Shown here: one piece after another, positions 45,965 to 54,312 of the stretch | Numbering within the stretch: position 1 is the stretch's first letter | Layout of the letters: every line of letters starts with the position of its first letter | Assembly (NCBI RefSeq): GCF_030815985.1 | Contig: NZ_JAUSXM010000001.1 | Coordinates: 1,798,001 to 1,862,000 of the forward strand | Reading direction: 5' to 3' | DNA: 64,000 bases | Source of the DNA: Paenibacillus sp. W2I17 | Lineage (GTDB): Bacteria; Bacillota; Bacilli; Paenibacillales; Paenibacillaceae | Translations under genes and position numbers: made by a program | The notes under the pieces: generated by a model | What the model was told of the DNA's origin: nothing | The model's input: only the letters and a program-made list of their open reading frames with translations | The model's database searches: none

Positions 45965-47035
45965 ATGAATGAAATTGAGAATTTGATAAAAAATTTAAGA
46001 TCAGTAGCCGCTCAGTTAAAATTGAAGTACCATATTTCTTTACTAAGCAATACACGTTCTAATACAAGAGAATTAAACAATTCCGTTATAAGCTATTCCA
46101 CTAACAATGAATTTTTTAATGATAAAGAATTTGATGAAGTATTTGAAGGTATTAAAGACGCTGATTTCTTTGTCGAGACATTTTTTAACGAAATCGAGTT
46201 TATACTGGAAGTTCTCAAACAATCTTATTTTAAAAACAAAAGGTTTGTATATAATCTATCTAGAAACGGTCAGCACATTGGGAAGAAATCTTTAATTCCA
46301 TCTTTTTGCGATCTTATGTCTATTCCTTATACAGGCTCAGATGCACTTGTAATATCATTTAGTAGAGCAAAATATATTTATACAAAATATTTAGAGGTTC
46401 ATAATGTTAAAGTCCCTGATAGCTGGGTTTACGACCCTTCAAATGGATGGTTAGCTGGCAATAAGCCCAAATTAGATACAAAGATTATAATTAAACCTAT
46501 GCACGAGTCTGCTAGCATAGGCTTATCAGAAACATCGATCAAATTGTTTGATTCTAGTACTGAGTTAAAAATCATTAATGATAGTAAAGAGAAAAATTCC
46601 GCTATCTTAGTTCAACAATTTATTGAAGGGTATGAGTGTGAAGTTCCCTTACTCATTTCTAGTAGACCTTATGCTTTGAATCCAATAGGTATTTCAATAA
46701 ATGGTGAAAATCATCTTAAACAGAGCATTCTAACCTCCGACTGCTCTTTCAATGATGGTTATAATTTCTACTCCCTGGATAAGGAGTTATCATGCTCAGT
46801 AATTGAAAAAGTTAGAGAAACAGCGATTGATATCGCTCAACTTGTGGGGCTAAGGAGTTATGGGAGAGTAGATTTTAGAATTGATAACCAGGGCGATGCT
46901 TACTTAATGGATATAGCCGCTTCGCCCTACACAACCAAACATAGCTCTTTTGCTTATGCATATAACCAATTAGGTTTAGAGTATCATGAGATATATAGTT
47001 CAATAATTGGATTATCCTCTAAAACGGTTTATTGA
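45965..47035 (+). CDS. Divergent ATP-grasp protein (D-Ala-D-Ala ligase-like fold)
   Basis: 356 residues. ATP-grasp features: KIIIKPMHESASIGLS (ATP-binding Lys and Gly-poor loop), AILVQQFIEGYECEVPLL, and GRVDFRIDNQGDAYLMDIAASPY. The last motif is the metal site; ligases of the Ddl group have Glu and Asn there, here Asp and Ala, so activity or substrate may differ. The N-terminal 100 residues include NLSRNGQHIGKKSLIPSFC and YTGSDALVISFSRAK, which match the Ddl-type pattern of a domain that picks the first substrate. ATG 45965 follows GGAGGT by 6 bases. Codon use is AT-rich. It is in the position that I predict to be the expressed one. Confidence 0.75.
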   Translation: MNEIENLIKNLRSVAAQLKLKYHISLLSNTRSNTRELNNSVISYSTNNEFFNDKEFDEVFEGIKDADFFVETFFNEIEFILEVLKQSYFKNKRFVYNLSRNGQHIGKKSLIPSFCDLMSIPYTGSDALVISFSRAKYIYTKYLEVHNVKVPDSWVYDPSNGWLAGNKPKLDTKIIIKPMHESASIGLSETSIKLFDSSTELKIINDSKEKNSAILVQQFIEGYECEVPLLISSRPYALNPIGISINGENHLKQSILTSDCSFNDGYNFYSLDKELSCSVIEKVRETAIDIAQLVGLRSYGRVDFRIDNQGDAYLMDIAASPYTTKHSSFAYAYNQLGLEYHEIYSSIIGLSSKTVY

Positions 47036-47042
47036 AAACTGG

Positions 47043-49475
47043 CTATAATGATGAGAACTGTAGATCAGAAAACAGAAATAATCTGCAATGAAAAGAACTA
47101 GACTCATCTCTAGGATTTGAGTTGTCGTATACCCATTGGTCAAGTTCAGCAGGTTCGAGTATCAATTTATTCTTAATCAATTGGCTCAAGGCTGCCAGCC
47201 TGCTTTTTATTTTCTTTTCATTTTTCGTATGAAAATTGGGGACATTGTCTTTAGATTCATCGAGTAATTTTTCCGCGTCAGACCAATTGTATTGGAGTAT
47301 ATTTTTAGCCAATTCTAAATTGGTTAAATGATAATCATAGAAACTATCAATACTGTTAACAAGAACTTTATTTTTCAGAGTATGTACGGTTGCATCGTAT
47401 TCTTGATAATTTCTATTTATCAGATATAAATTTGCAAGATTAATTAACATCACAGCGTCCTTTTCGGTTGGAGTATTTTGGATTTTTTCTCTAAAATTCA
47501 TTATACTCTCTTCGAAAAATTGTTCGCTTATTGTTTCTTTACCTCTGAAAATATATAAAAAGTTAGCTAAAAATAAATTGTTATAAATTTTTTCTATCGA
47601 AGGGAATTTAATGTAGTCATGTTCTTCAATAAGACGTAAGCATCCTTCCATATGTGATGAAGCTTTTTCGAATTGGTTTAGAACAATTAAAATCCCTCCA
47701 AGGTTGCACAGGGCAAAGTAGTATTGCAAGTAGTCATCGGTTTCTTTAAAATATGCAACACTATCTGACATAGGTCCGATTGAAACTTCTGCAGAATTAA
47801 ATAAGAAACTTTTTCTGTCCAAGACTCTACCAAGATATTCAAAAAATGGTCGGTTATTTTGTTTACTTATAAAGTTTTGTAATTTGTCCGCAATTTTTTT
47901 ACCTCTATTAAATTGACCGAGTTTATTCGTATAAGTTGAGAAGAGAGCAAAGTTACATTGAGCCCAGTGTTCTGCTTCTTCTTGCCCAATGTCGTCTAAA
48001 ACTAAACACAGAGCTTCAGTATCTCGTTCTATTCTAGCTGTGTCTAAATCTAACATTAGTGAGACTAGGAGTTTCATTCTTAATACCTCAGAACGAAATA
48101 ATAGTGAATGAACCGTTGATATTTGATTCAACTTTTGATAGGATTCCTTATAGTTTTGAGACAAATAATAATCACATGCCTTAGATAAGTGATCAAAGTC
48201 AGTTTTCAGAAAATTAGATCTGGTATTATTCTTAATGTAATAATTAAGCGTCTCTCTAATTTGAATTTGATGCTCTTCATTGGCTGAAATTTCCATATTT
48301 CTACAGTATGCTAAAGCAAATAATCCAAATACTTCTTTAGTTTCTTGTCCTTCTTCATCTGCTAACGAGAGATGTAGTGCACGCGAGAAATAGTTTTCGG
48401 GTTTATTTTTTTTTAAGTACTTTGTGTACTGAAGGTGAAATCTAGCTTGAGTGCCTGTGACTTTTTTATAAAAAAAGTCTCTAATTATACTGTTAGAAAA
48501 AGTGAATTTAAGTCCTTTCTTTAGGAATAAATGAGTATAGGATTCGTACAATAGATCATCAACGTCATTATTTTCATTGCAAAGATACCTAATCTCATTA
48601 GTGTTAAATTCACCATCAATAATGGATGAAGCTTTAAGAACATTCTGGGCATCAGCTTCTCTTGAACCAAATATTTTTAGACGATGTTGAAGTATACTAT
48701 TTAAATCTGCTGCAGCTTCTTTATTGATTTTTAAAATTCCATCGGTATACAAAGCTTCTATAATTATTCTAATAAAATCAATATTAGCTCCACTTAAAGA
48801 CATGATTGTTTCGATTTGATCTTTGGTTAGCGTGAAATTATACCCAAGTAGTTTAACAATTTCTTCTATTTCATTAGAAATAGGAAGCAATAGTTTTAAG
48901 TTTTTCACTGAATTAAGAAGCGTTCTAGCATTTAAATTCATCACTTTTGAACTGTCATCTTCGTTTGCAATAATGAGTAATTTAATCTTTTTATAATCTA
49001 AAATTTTTTTGTGATTGATGATAGCCTTTATCAGAGTCTTCGAAGATTCATCCCAGAACTCAAAGCTATCTGCAATAATTATAATATTACTTTCAGTTGA
49101 TTTTCTTAGCATTTTTATAAAAAAATCGATTTTAGTATCAAATATCTCTTTTCTTCGAGAAGCGCTACTTAGACCGATGCTAAAAATTTTAAATACACTG
49201 AATCCTAGATTCAAACTTTTACCTGTAATTTCTGTTTTAGGAGAATGAACACTTTCGGCTTGAATAATCGTTGAATATGCGCTAACATCTCCGCTTTTAC
49301 CTTCGATATAATAACCTTTCCAGTCTTCATAATTATTAATTTCTTCTAAATAATCTTCTACTAAGAATGTTTTACCACTTCCAGTTGATCCACTCAAATA
49401 GACTATATTGAACTGATCCCCATTAAATGTATCTTTAATTTTATCTTTTATTGTTGTTTGTTTTACAGATAACAT
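47043..49475 (-). CDS. STAND-type P-loop ATPase with helical repeat C-terminus
   Basis: 810 residues. Walker A is GSTGSGKT (29-36) and Walker B IIIIAD (131-136), followed by the helical sensor region and a winged-helix-like part (about 235-330: LKASSIIDGEFNTNEIRYLC). The remaining 430 residues are helical and look like degenerate TPR repeats (YFALCNLGGILIVLNQFEKA; LINLANLYLINRNYQEYDA). No DNA-binding domain, nuclease or protease is seen, so it is not a plain MalT/LuxR regulator. STAND proteins act as ligand-triggered switches in regulation and in phage defence. ATG 49475 has GGAGGT 4 bases upstream, inside the right site hairpin. AT-rich codon use. Confidence 0.75.
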   Translation of the reverse strand: MLSVKQTTIKDKIKDTFNGDQFNIVYLSGSTGSGKTFLVEDYLEEINNYEDWKGYYIEGKSGDVSAYSTIIQAESVHSPKTEITGKSLNLGFSVFKIFSIGLSSASRRKEIFDTKIDFFIKMLRKSTESNIIIIADSFEFWDESSKTLIKAIINHKKILDYKKIKLLIIANEDDSSKVMNLNARTLLNSVKNLKLLLPISNEIEEIVKLLGYNFTLTKDQIETIMSLSGANIDFIRIIIEALYTDGILKINKEAAADLNSILQHRLKIFGSREADAQNVLKASSIIDGEFNTNEIRYLCNENNDVDDLLYESYTHLFLKKGLKFTFSNSIIRDFFYKKVTGTQARFHLQYTKYLKKNKPENYFSRALHLSLADEEGQETKEVFGLFALAYCRNMEISANEEHQIQIRETLNYYIKNNTRSNFLKTDFDHLSKACDYYLSQNYKESYQKLNQISTVHSLLFRSEVLRMKLLVSLMLDLDTARIERDTEALCLVLDDIGQEEAEHWAQCNFALFSTYTNKLGQFNRGKKIADKLQNFISKQNNRPFFEYLGRVLDRKSFLFNSAEVSIGPMSDSVAYFKETDDYLQYYFALCNLGGILIVLNQFEKASSHMEGCLRLIEEHDYIKFPSIEKIYNNLFLANFLYIFRGKETISEQFFEESIMNFREKIQNTPTEKDAVMLINLANLYLINRNYQEYDATVHTLKNKVLVNSIDSFYDYHLTNLELAKNILQYNWSDAEKLLDESKDNVPNFHTKNEKKIKSRLAALSQLIKNKLILEPAELDQWVYDNSNPRDESSSFHCRLFLFSDLQFSSL

Positions 49476-49479
49476 AACA

Positions 49480-49510
49480 ACCTCCAAATAATTTATAGTT
49501 ATTTGGAGGT
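49480..49510 (-). other. Right recombinase-type site, perfect palindrome over the Shine-Dalgarno
   Basis: Arms ACCTCCAAATAA and TTATTTGGAGGT are perfect 12-bp complements around a 7-bp spacer (CTATAAA on the minus strand). In mRNA read from the recombinase side, the 12-bp stem holds the whole GGAGGT of the following gene. The spacer is asymmetric and is inverted relative to the left site, so recombination between them should invert rather than delete the segment. Confidence 0.75.
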
Positions 49511-49516
49511 CTTTTT

Positions 49517-50455
49517 CTACACTTTTAGATTATTTCTCGGATTAAACCGTGAAAGCACATCCTTCTTCCGTTCAACAGACACTTCTGTGTATATTTGCGT
49601 GGTGCTTACATTGGTATGTCCGAGAATTTCCTGAACTGATCGTAAATCTGCACCATTATTCAGCAGATGTGTAGCAAAGCTGTGCCTGAGATAATGCGGT
49701 GTTGATTTTTTGCTAACCTTAGATAAATCCCTGTATTTAGAGTAAATATCCTCAATGGAGTAAATGGAGAGTCGATCACCATATTTGTTGAGGAACAGAG
49801 CATCAGATTGGGGGTCGAAATGTCCGCGGGCATGCAACCATGTTTTAATTTTATGGATGACTTCGCTGCTTGAAATGTAGAGCAATCGCTCCTTACGACC
49901 TTTTCCAAAAATCAACACGGTTTTCTCTTCGAGATCGATGTGCTCCATATCAATATTCACTAGTTCTCCAATACGAATTCCAATAACATAGAGCAGTTCA
50001 ATGATAGCATCGTTGCGAAGGTTGATTCTTCTTCTAAAACTCGTGTGTAATTGTTTCATGTGCTCTTGTGGTGCATTTAATAACTTTTCAACCTCATTGA
50101 CAGAAAGTGTCTTTGGAATACGTCTTGCCGTTTTGAATTTTTTTCCGAAACCAATAATTGGGGACTCGATTATATCACCGCTTTGAACCAAATAATTAAA
50201 AAATGCTTTGAAGCATATGTACTTTCTTTTAATGGTCGAGTCTTTAAGTGTGTGTTCACTGTTTAGTTGTTCCAGATACATTCGTAAATTTTCTCTGGTT
50301 ACATCATGAATATGTTTAGTATCAAGCCATTCTACAAGTCTGTTGAGATCAGACAGATAGGCTTTAATGGATTTAAGGGATAGATTACGCTCCACGCTTA
50401 AATAAGTCTCATATTGCTTAATATAGGTGTTTAGGTTACTTGTACTAAGTCTCAT
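49517..50455 (-). CDS. XerC/XerD-like tyrosine recombinase
   Basis: 312 residues. The N-terminal SAM-like core-binding domain (about 8-95) is followed by the catalytic domain with all active-site residues: Arg161 (GIRIGE), Lys185 (GKGRKE), His254 and Arg257 (HYLRHSF), His280 (LGHTN) and Tyr289 (TQIYTE). ATG 50455 follows GGAGGCATC. It ends 42 bp before the STAND ATPase start on the same strand and directly beside the right site. The genomic XerC/XerD are expected elsewhere; this copy is probably dedicated to the neighbouring inverted sites. Its codon use is less AT-rich than the STAND gene. Confidence 0.92.
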   Translation of the reverse strand: MRLSTSNLNTYIKQYETYLSVERNLSLKSIKAYLSDLNRLVEWLDTKHIHDVTRENLRMYLEQLNSEHTLKDSTIKRKYICFKAFFNYLVQSGDIIESPIIGFGKKFKTARRIPKTLSVNEVEKLLNAPQEHMKQLHTSFRRRINLRNDAIIELLYVIGIRIGELVNIDMEHIDLEEKTVLIFGKGRKERLLYISSSEVIHKIKTWLHARGHFDPQSDALFLNKYGDRLSIYSIEDIYSKYRDLSKVSKKSTPHYLRHSFATHLLNNGADLRSVQEILGHTNVSTTQIYTEVSVERKKDVLSRFNPRNNLKV

Positions 50456-50572
50456 GATGCCTCCTGATGTCGATGTCATATGTTGCCAATGGCCCGACCT
50501 ACATTATTACGCATTGAACTCCATTTGTGAAGATGCCCAAAGGCATAGATACAATATCCGAGATTTGAAAAA

Positions 50573-50604
50573 CAAAAAAGAGCCGGATCCCCTCCGACTC
50601 GATA
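50573..50604 (-). terminator. Intrinsic terminator of the alcohol dehydrogenase gene
   Basis: On the minus strand GAGTCGGA pairs with TCCGGCTC (one G-T), followed by six T, about 10 bp after the stop at 50614. Confidence 0.85.
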
Positions 50605-50613
50605 CGTTCTCAC

Positions 50614-51765
50614 TTATATAATTTTGCGGAACAGCTCCATCACCTCATCCTTGGACGGTTGATAGGGATTGCCTGGTGCACAGGCATCTTTCATCGCGTT
50701 ATCGGCAAGCAGTTCCACATCGGGATCTTTTACACCCAGTTCAGACAGTTTCTCAGGAATGCCTACTTCCTTCGATAGCTGACGTATGGCCTCAATAACG
50801 TAATCGGAACACTCCTCATCACTTCTACCCTTCACATCCATACCAATTGCCTTAGCAATATGACGGAATTTGCCGGGTACATGCTTGGCGTTCAACTCTT
50901 CCACATAGGGGAGTAACATTGCGTTACAGACACCGTGCGGCAGATCATATACGCCACCCAGTTGATGCGCCATCGCATGGACATAACCCAGTCCCGCATT
51001 ATTAAAAGCAATTCCGCCAAGGAAACACGCATACGTCATATGTTCCCGCGCTTCCAGATCACTGCCGTCTCTCACGGCTCTAGGCAAATATTCAAAGATC
51101 AGTTCAACAGCTGCTGCAGCTGTCGCACTTGTCACTGTAAATCCACCCGGTGTAACCATCGCTTCTACGGCATGTGTCAACGCATCCATTCCTGTGGCAG
51201 CTGTGAGACTTGCAGGTTTGCTGAGCATCAGCTCCGGATCATTAACCGACAGGGAGACCAGACTATTGCGGTCCACCATCACCATCTTCACTTTACTTTC
51301 CTCATCTGTAATCACGTAGTTTATTGTCACCTCGCTCGATGTGCCAGCCGTTGTGTTAACAGCCACAAGTGGCACGGACTTATGTTTCGATTGATGAAAT
51401 CCTTCATATTCACGGATATGCCCACCGTTCGTAGCTACAATACCAATGCCTTTGGCAGCATCCTGCGGTGAACCTCCGCCTATTGATATAATGGCGTCAC
51501 AGCCATGATCCTGGAACGCTTGGAGTCCATCATGTACATTCTGACATGTTGGATTAGGCTGAACCTCATCATATACTACATAGTCTAACCCTGATTTTCT
51601 TAGTGTAGACAGTACCTGCTCTGCAACGCCTGAAGTAATCAATTGACGATCACTTACAACCAGCGCCTTGCGGATACCCATCCGTTCAATCATCTGACCT
51701 GCTTCTTGTAAACAACCTCTACCCATCAAGTTCACGGGCGGAACATAATATGCATGTGTTGCCAT
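50614..51765 (-). CDS. Iron-containing alcohol dehydrogenase
   Basis: 383 residues, group III. SIGGGSPQDAAKGIG binds NAD(P); metal ligands lie in VNDPEL (Asp region), HAVEAMVTPGG (His), HAMAHQLGGVYDLPHGVCNA (His, His). It oxidises primary alcohols or reduces aldehydes; the substrate, such as butanol, propanediol or methylglyoxal-type compounds, cannot be told. A ribosome binding site GGAGGCTGG precedes the ATG. It is a single gene between terminators. Confidence 0.93.
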   Translation of the reverse strand: MATHAYYVPPVNLMGRGCLQEAGQMIERMGIRKALVVSDRQLITSGVAEQVLSTLRKSGLDYVVYDEVQPNPTCQNVHDGLQAFQDHGCDAIISIGGGSPQDAAKGIGIVATNGGHIREYEGFHQSKHKSVPLVAVNTTAGTSSEVTINYVITDEESKVKMVMVDRNSLVSLSVNDPELMLSKPASLTAATGMDALTHAVEAMVTPGGFTVTSATAAAAVELIFEYLPRAVRDGSDLEAREHMTYACFLGGIAFNNAGLGYVHAMAHQLGGVYDLPHGVCNAMLLPYVEELNAKHVPGKFRHIAKAIGMDVKGRSDEECSDYVIEAIRQLSKEVGIPEKLSELGVKDPDVELLADNAMKDACAPGNPYQPSKDEVMELFRKII

Positions 51766-51893
51766 TTGAACCAGCCTCCTGTAACCCCTGATTTACTATC
51801 TCCATTGTAACTGAATCCGTTTTCAGATATAGTGAAATAAATCACAATGAAACCGATAAATGTTACACTTGAGGTTGATTTTTCCCCGTAATG

Positions 51894-51934
51894 AAAAAGA
51901 CGACCCAGACACCCGAAGGTCTCCAAGCCGTCTT
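51894..51934 (-). terminator. Probable terminator of the oligoendopeptidase gene
   Basis: On the minus strand AAGACGGC ... GTCGTCTT with an inner partial stem (GGAGACC / GGGTGTCT), followed by TTTTTC. It is about 80 bp past the stop at 52012. Confidence 0.6.
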
Positions 51935-52011
51935 ATTTATCTATCTTAAAACTTTATCCACTACTTATACCTTACCGAAGGTACTTACACTAAAAGCATT
52001 CTGACGAAGGC

Positions 52012-53706
52012 TTACAGCGCCTTATCGTTCACGCCGTCAAGCCATGCCTCAATATCGCCAATTACGGAGGATACACAGCCATCCTCGAATGGTGAGTTCA
52101 ATCCAGCCAGTTCAACCAATCCAGTGAAGGACAGGCTTCCTCCCGCTTTGCACAATGTCAGATAGTCGGCCCATGCGGACTTCATGTCCTCATTGCTGCG
52201 TTTCCAGAACTGGAATGCACAGATTTGTGCCAACGTGTAGTCAATGTAGTAGAACGGCGATGAGAAAATGTGACCTTGCTTATGCCAGAAACCACCCTGC
52301 TCCAAATACGCATTATCTTTGTAATTGATGTGTGGCAGATAGGTCTTCTCAATGTTGCGCCAAGCCTGCTTACGCTCCGTTGGTGTTGCATCCGGGTTCG
52401 CATACACAAAATGCTGGAATTCATCCACAGCTACACCATACGGAATGAACAACAGACCGGAAGACAGGTGATCAAACTTGTACTTGTCCGTATCTTCCTT
52501 GAAGAACAACTGCATCCATGGCCATGTGAAGAACTCCATACTCATGGAATGAATCTCAGCTGATTCATATGTCGGCCAGTTGTATTCAGGCACTGCAAAA
52601 TCACGGCTTTCATACACCTGGAAAGCATGACCTGCTTCATGTGTCAATACATCAATATCACCAGACGTACCGTTGAAGTTGGAGAAGATAAACGGCACTT
52701 TGTAATCGTTCAGGAACGTACAATATCCGCCGCCCTGTTTACCTTTTTTGCTTACCAGATCCATAAGCTCGTTTTCGGTCATCATCTGGAAAAATGCATC
52801 TGTCTCTGGTGATAATTCAGCGTACATTTTTTTACCATTATCGATAATCCAGTCCGCGTCACCTTTAGGTGTCGGGTTACCCGTCTTGAAGCTGAAGCCC
52901 TGATCGTAATAATACAGCGTATCCACATCAATCCGATTACGCTGGCGCTCTCTGAGCTTGGTCGCCACAGGTACAATATAATCACGAACTTGTGCCCGGA
53001 AGTTAGCAACCATCTCTGCGTTGTAATCCGTGCGGTTCATGCGATCATAGCCGAGTTCCACATAGCTTGGATAACCCAGTTTCTTCGCGATCTGTGTACG
53101 TACTTTAACCAGTTCATCGTAAATGCGATCGAATTCGGCCTCATGTTCAGCCATGAAAGTGTATCTGGCTTCCGAAGCACGCTCCCGCATGGAGCGATCC
53201 GTGGACAGTTCAAATGGATGAAGCTGTGGCAACGTACGCTCTTCACCTTCGAACGGAATTTTGGCGGATGCGATCAATTGATTGTATTCTGTGGAAAGTT
53301 TGTTCTCCTTCTGGAGTTCTTCAATAATTTCCGGACTGAATGTTTTCAGTGAAAGATCCGCCAGTTGGAACAGCTGTGAACCCCATTTTTGTTCCAACTC
53401 GTTGCGGAATTTGGAGTTAACCAGTGCACGGTAAAAATCTGTAATATATTCCTGCACAATTGGTGCATTCTCATCCAAAAATTCGTTCTCCGCCTTGTAA
53501 AACTCATCATTGGTATCAATGGAATGACGGATGTAGACCAATTGGGCTTGTGTCTCAAAATCACTGCGCAGCGCGTTAATCTGATCCATGAACCCACTCT
53601 GTTCTTCAACCGTTGCCGCAGCTTCAAAACCGCTCAACAGCTCACGGAAAGATGTCTTGATGTGTTCCAGATTCGGACGTGTATACGTATACTCACTAAA
53701 TTTCAT
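52012..53706 (-). CDS. M3-family oligoendopeptidase (PepF-like)
   Basis: 564 residues, typical length. The zinc motif is VLTHEAGHAFQVYE (HExxH, His-Glu-Ala-Gly-His), with the third ligand Glu in YESAEIHSMSMEFF about 25 residues later. The C-terminal HISP-like and YIDYTLAQICAFQFW stretches are characteristic of the family. It degrades oligopeptides of about 6-20 residues in the cytoplasm. AAAGGG precedes ATG 53706. Confidence 0.93.
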   Translation of the reverse strand: MKFSEYTYTRPNLEHIKTSFRELLSGFEAAATVEEQSGFMDQINALRSDFETQAQLVYIRHSIDTNDEFYKAENEFLDENAPIVQEYITDFYRALVNSKFRNELEQKWGSQLFQLADLSLKTFSPEIIEELQKENKLSTEYNQLIASAKIPFEGEERTLPQLHPFELSTDRSMRERASEARYTFMAEHEAEFDRIYDELVKVRTQIAKKLGYPSYVELGYDRMNRTDYNAEMVANFRAQVRDYIVPVATKLRERQRNRIDVDTLYYYDQGFSFKTGNPTPKGDADWIIDNGKKMYAELSPETDAFFQMMTENELMDLVSKKGKQGGGYCTFLNDYKVPFIFSNFNGTSGDIDVLTHEAGHAFQVYESRDFAVPEYNWPTYESAEIHSMSMEFFTWPWMQLFFKEDTDKYKFDHLSSGLLFIPYGVAVDEFQHFVYANPDATPTERKQAWRNIEKTYLPHINYKDNAYLEQGGFWHKQGHIFSSPFYYIDYTLAQICAFQFWKRSNEDMKSAWADYLTLCKAGGSLSFTGLVELAGLNSPFEDGCVSSVIGDIEAWLDGVNDKAL

Positions 53707-53902
53707 TTATGTACACCCTTTCCTGTTTGGCAGAATTTCGGGAGTATCCCGAGTTAAACTACCCCCTATTATACAAAAGAGCAGCTAAAAAATCCCATAA
53801 TTACGAAAAATATTTGTCCATCGGTCAAATTGTGCAACATGAATGGTTACATATATTAAGTACTTATGTCAGGTCAGTGCCTCAAAATTTTTCCCCACAC
53901 AA

Positions 53903-53936
53903 ATAAGCCCGCCTCGCGTTAGCGAAGCCAGCTTAT
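53903..53936 (-). terminator. Hairpin after the 30-residue membrane protein gene
   Basis: ATAAGC and GCTTCGC pair with GCGAGGC and GCTTAT on the minus strand; the T-run is short (TTTGTG). Confidence 0.5.
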
Positions 53937-53970
53937 AGGTTGTCTCTCTTCTTTTCACATTTAAACAATA

Positions 53971-54063
53971 CTAGCTTTGGTCTTTATCCATAATCTGATA
54001 GAACCAGCCCATTCCGACCATGCCCACGACCATAATAACGGCCATAATAATGATATATGTCAT
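53971..54063 (-). CDS. 30-residue single-span membrane protein
   Basis: ATG at 54063 follows GGGAGG by 8 bases and opens a short frame: MTYIIIMAVIMVVGMVGMGW, then a hydrophilic tail ending MDKDQS. Twenty hydrophobic residues make one membrane helix. The clean ribosome binding site and the following hairpin support translation. It may modulate a larger membrane protein. No family recognised. Confidence 0.65.
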   Translation of the reverse strand: MTYIIIMAVIMVVGMVGMGWFYQIMDKDQS

Positions 54064-54312
54064 GAATGTAACCTCCCTGCTTCCGTATATTCATCACACT
54101 ACTACTAGTGTACACGGTGATGCGCCGTTTGAATTGACCGAACATTGACAAAAATACGAAATCTTTAATTTTAATAAATGGATTATTTCCCCGATCACAC
54201 TAAATCATACGTACCTCACTGCACGGTGCAAAGTTTCATCCGCCATGCTTACGGTGTATACTATACTTCTATGAAATGGAATTTGGATTTTTACGCAGAA
54301 AGGTTGAAAGAC

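Larger units (their letters stand above)
45940..49500. mobile_element. Predicted invertible DNA segment with two convergent genes
   Basis: The segment between the two inverted recombinase-like sites (about 3.56 kb) is filled by two convergent genes whose stops are 7 bp apart. Each gene starts just inside its site. Inversion would exchange the genes without altering either, so that each can take the position behind the left leader. A complete tyrosine recombinase gene lies 16 bp outside the right half-site. The segment is visibly more AT-rich than the flanking glg and adh genes, which suggests acquisition by transfer. Inversion itself is inference. Confidence 0.7.

Noticed and set aside
45947..49510. 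Direct copies of TTATTTGGAGGT on the plus strand, which could suggest excision of the island
   Set aside because: They arise because the right site is a palindrome. The asymmetric spacer (CTATAAA at the left, TTTATAG at the right on the same strand) is inverted, which favours inversion over deletion.
49480..49513. Right site as an ordinary terminator on the plus strand (stem followed by TCTTTTT)
   Set aside because: No plus-strand gene ends there: the STAND gene and the recombinase gene are both on the minus strand. The partial identity with the left site is better explained by recombination.
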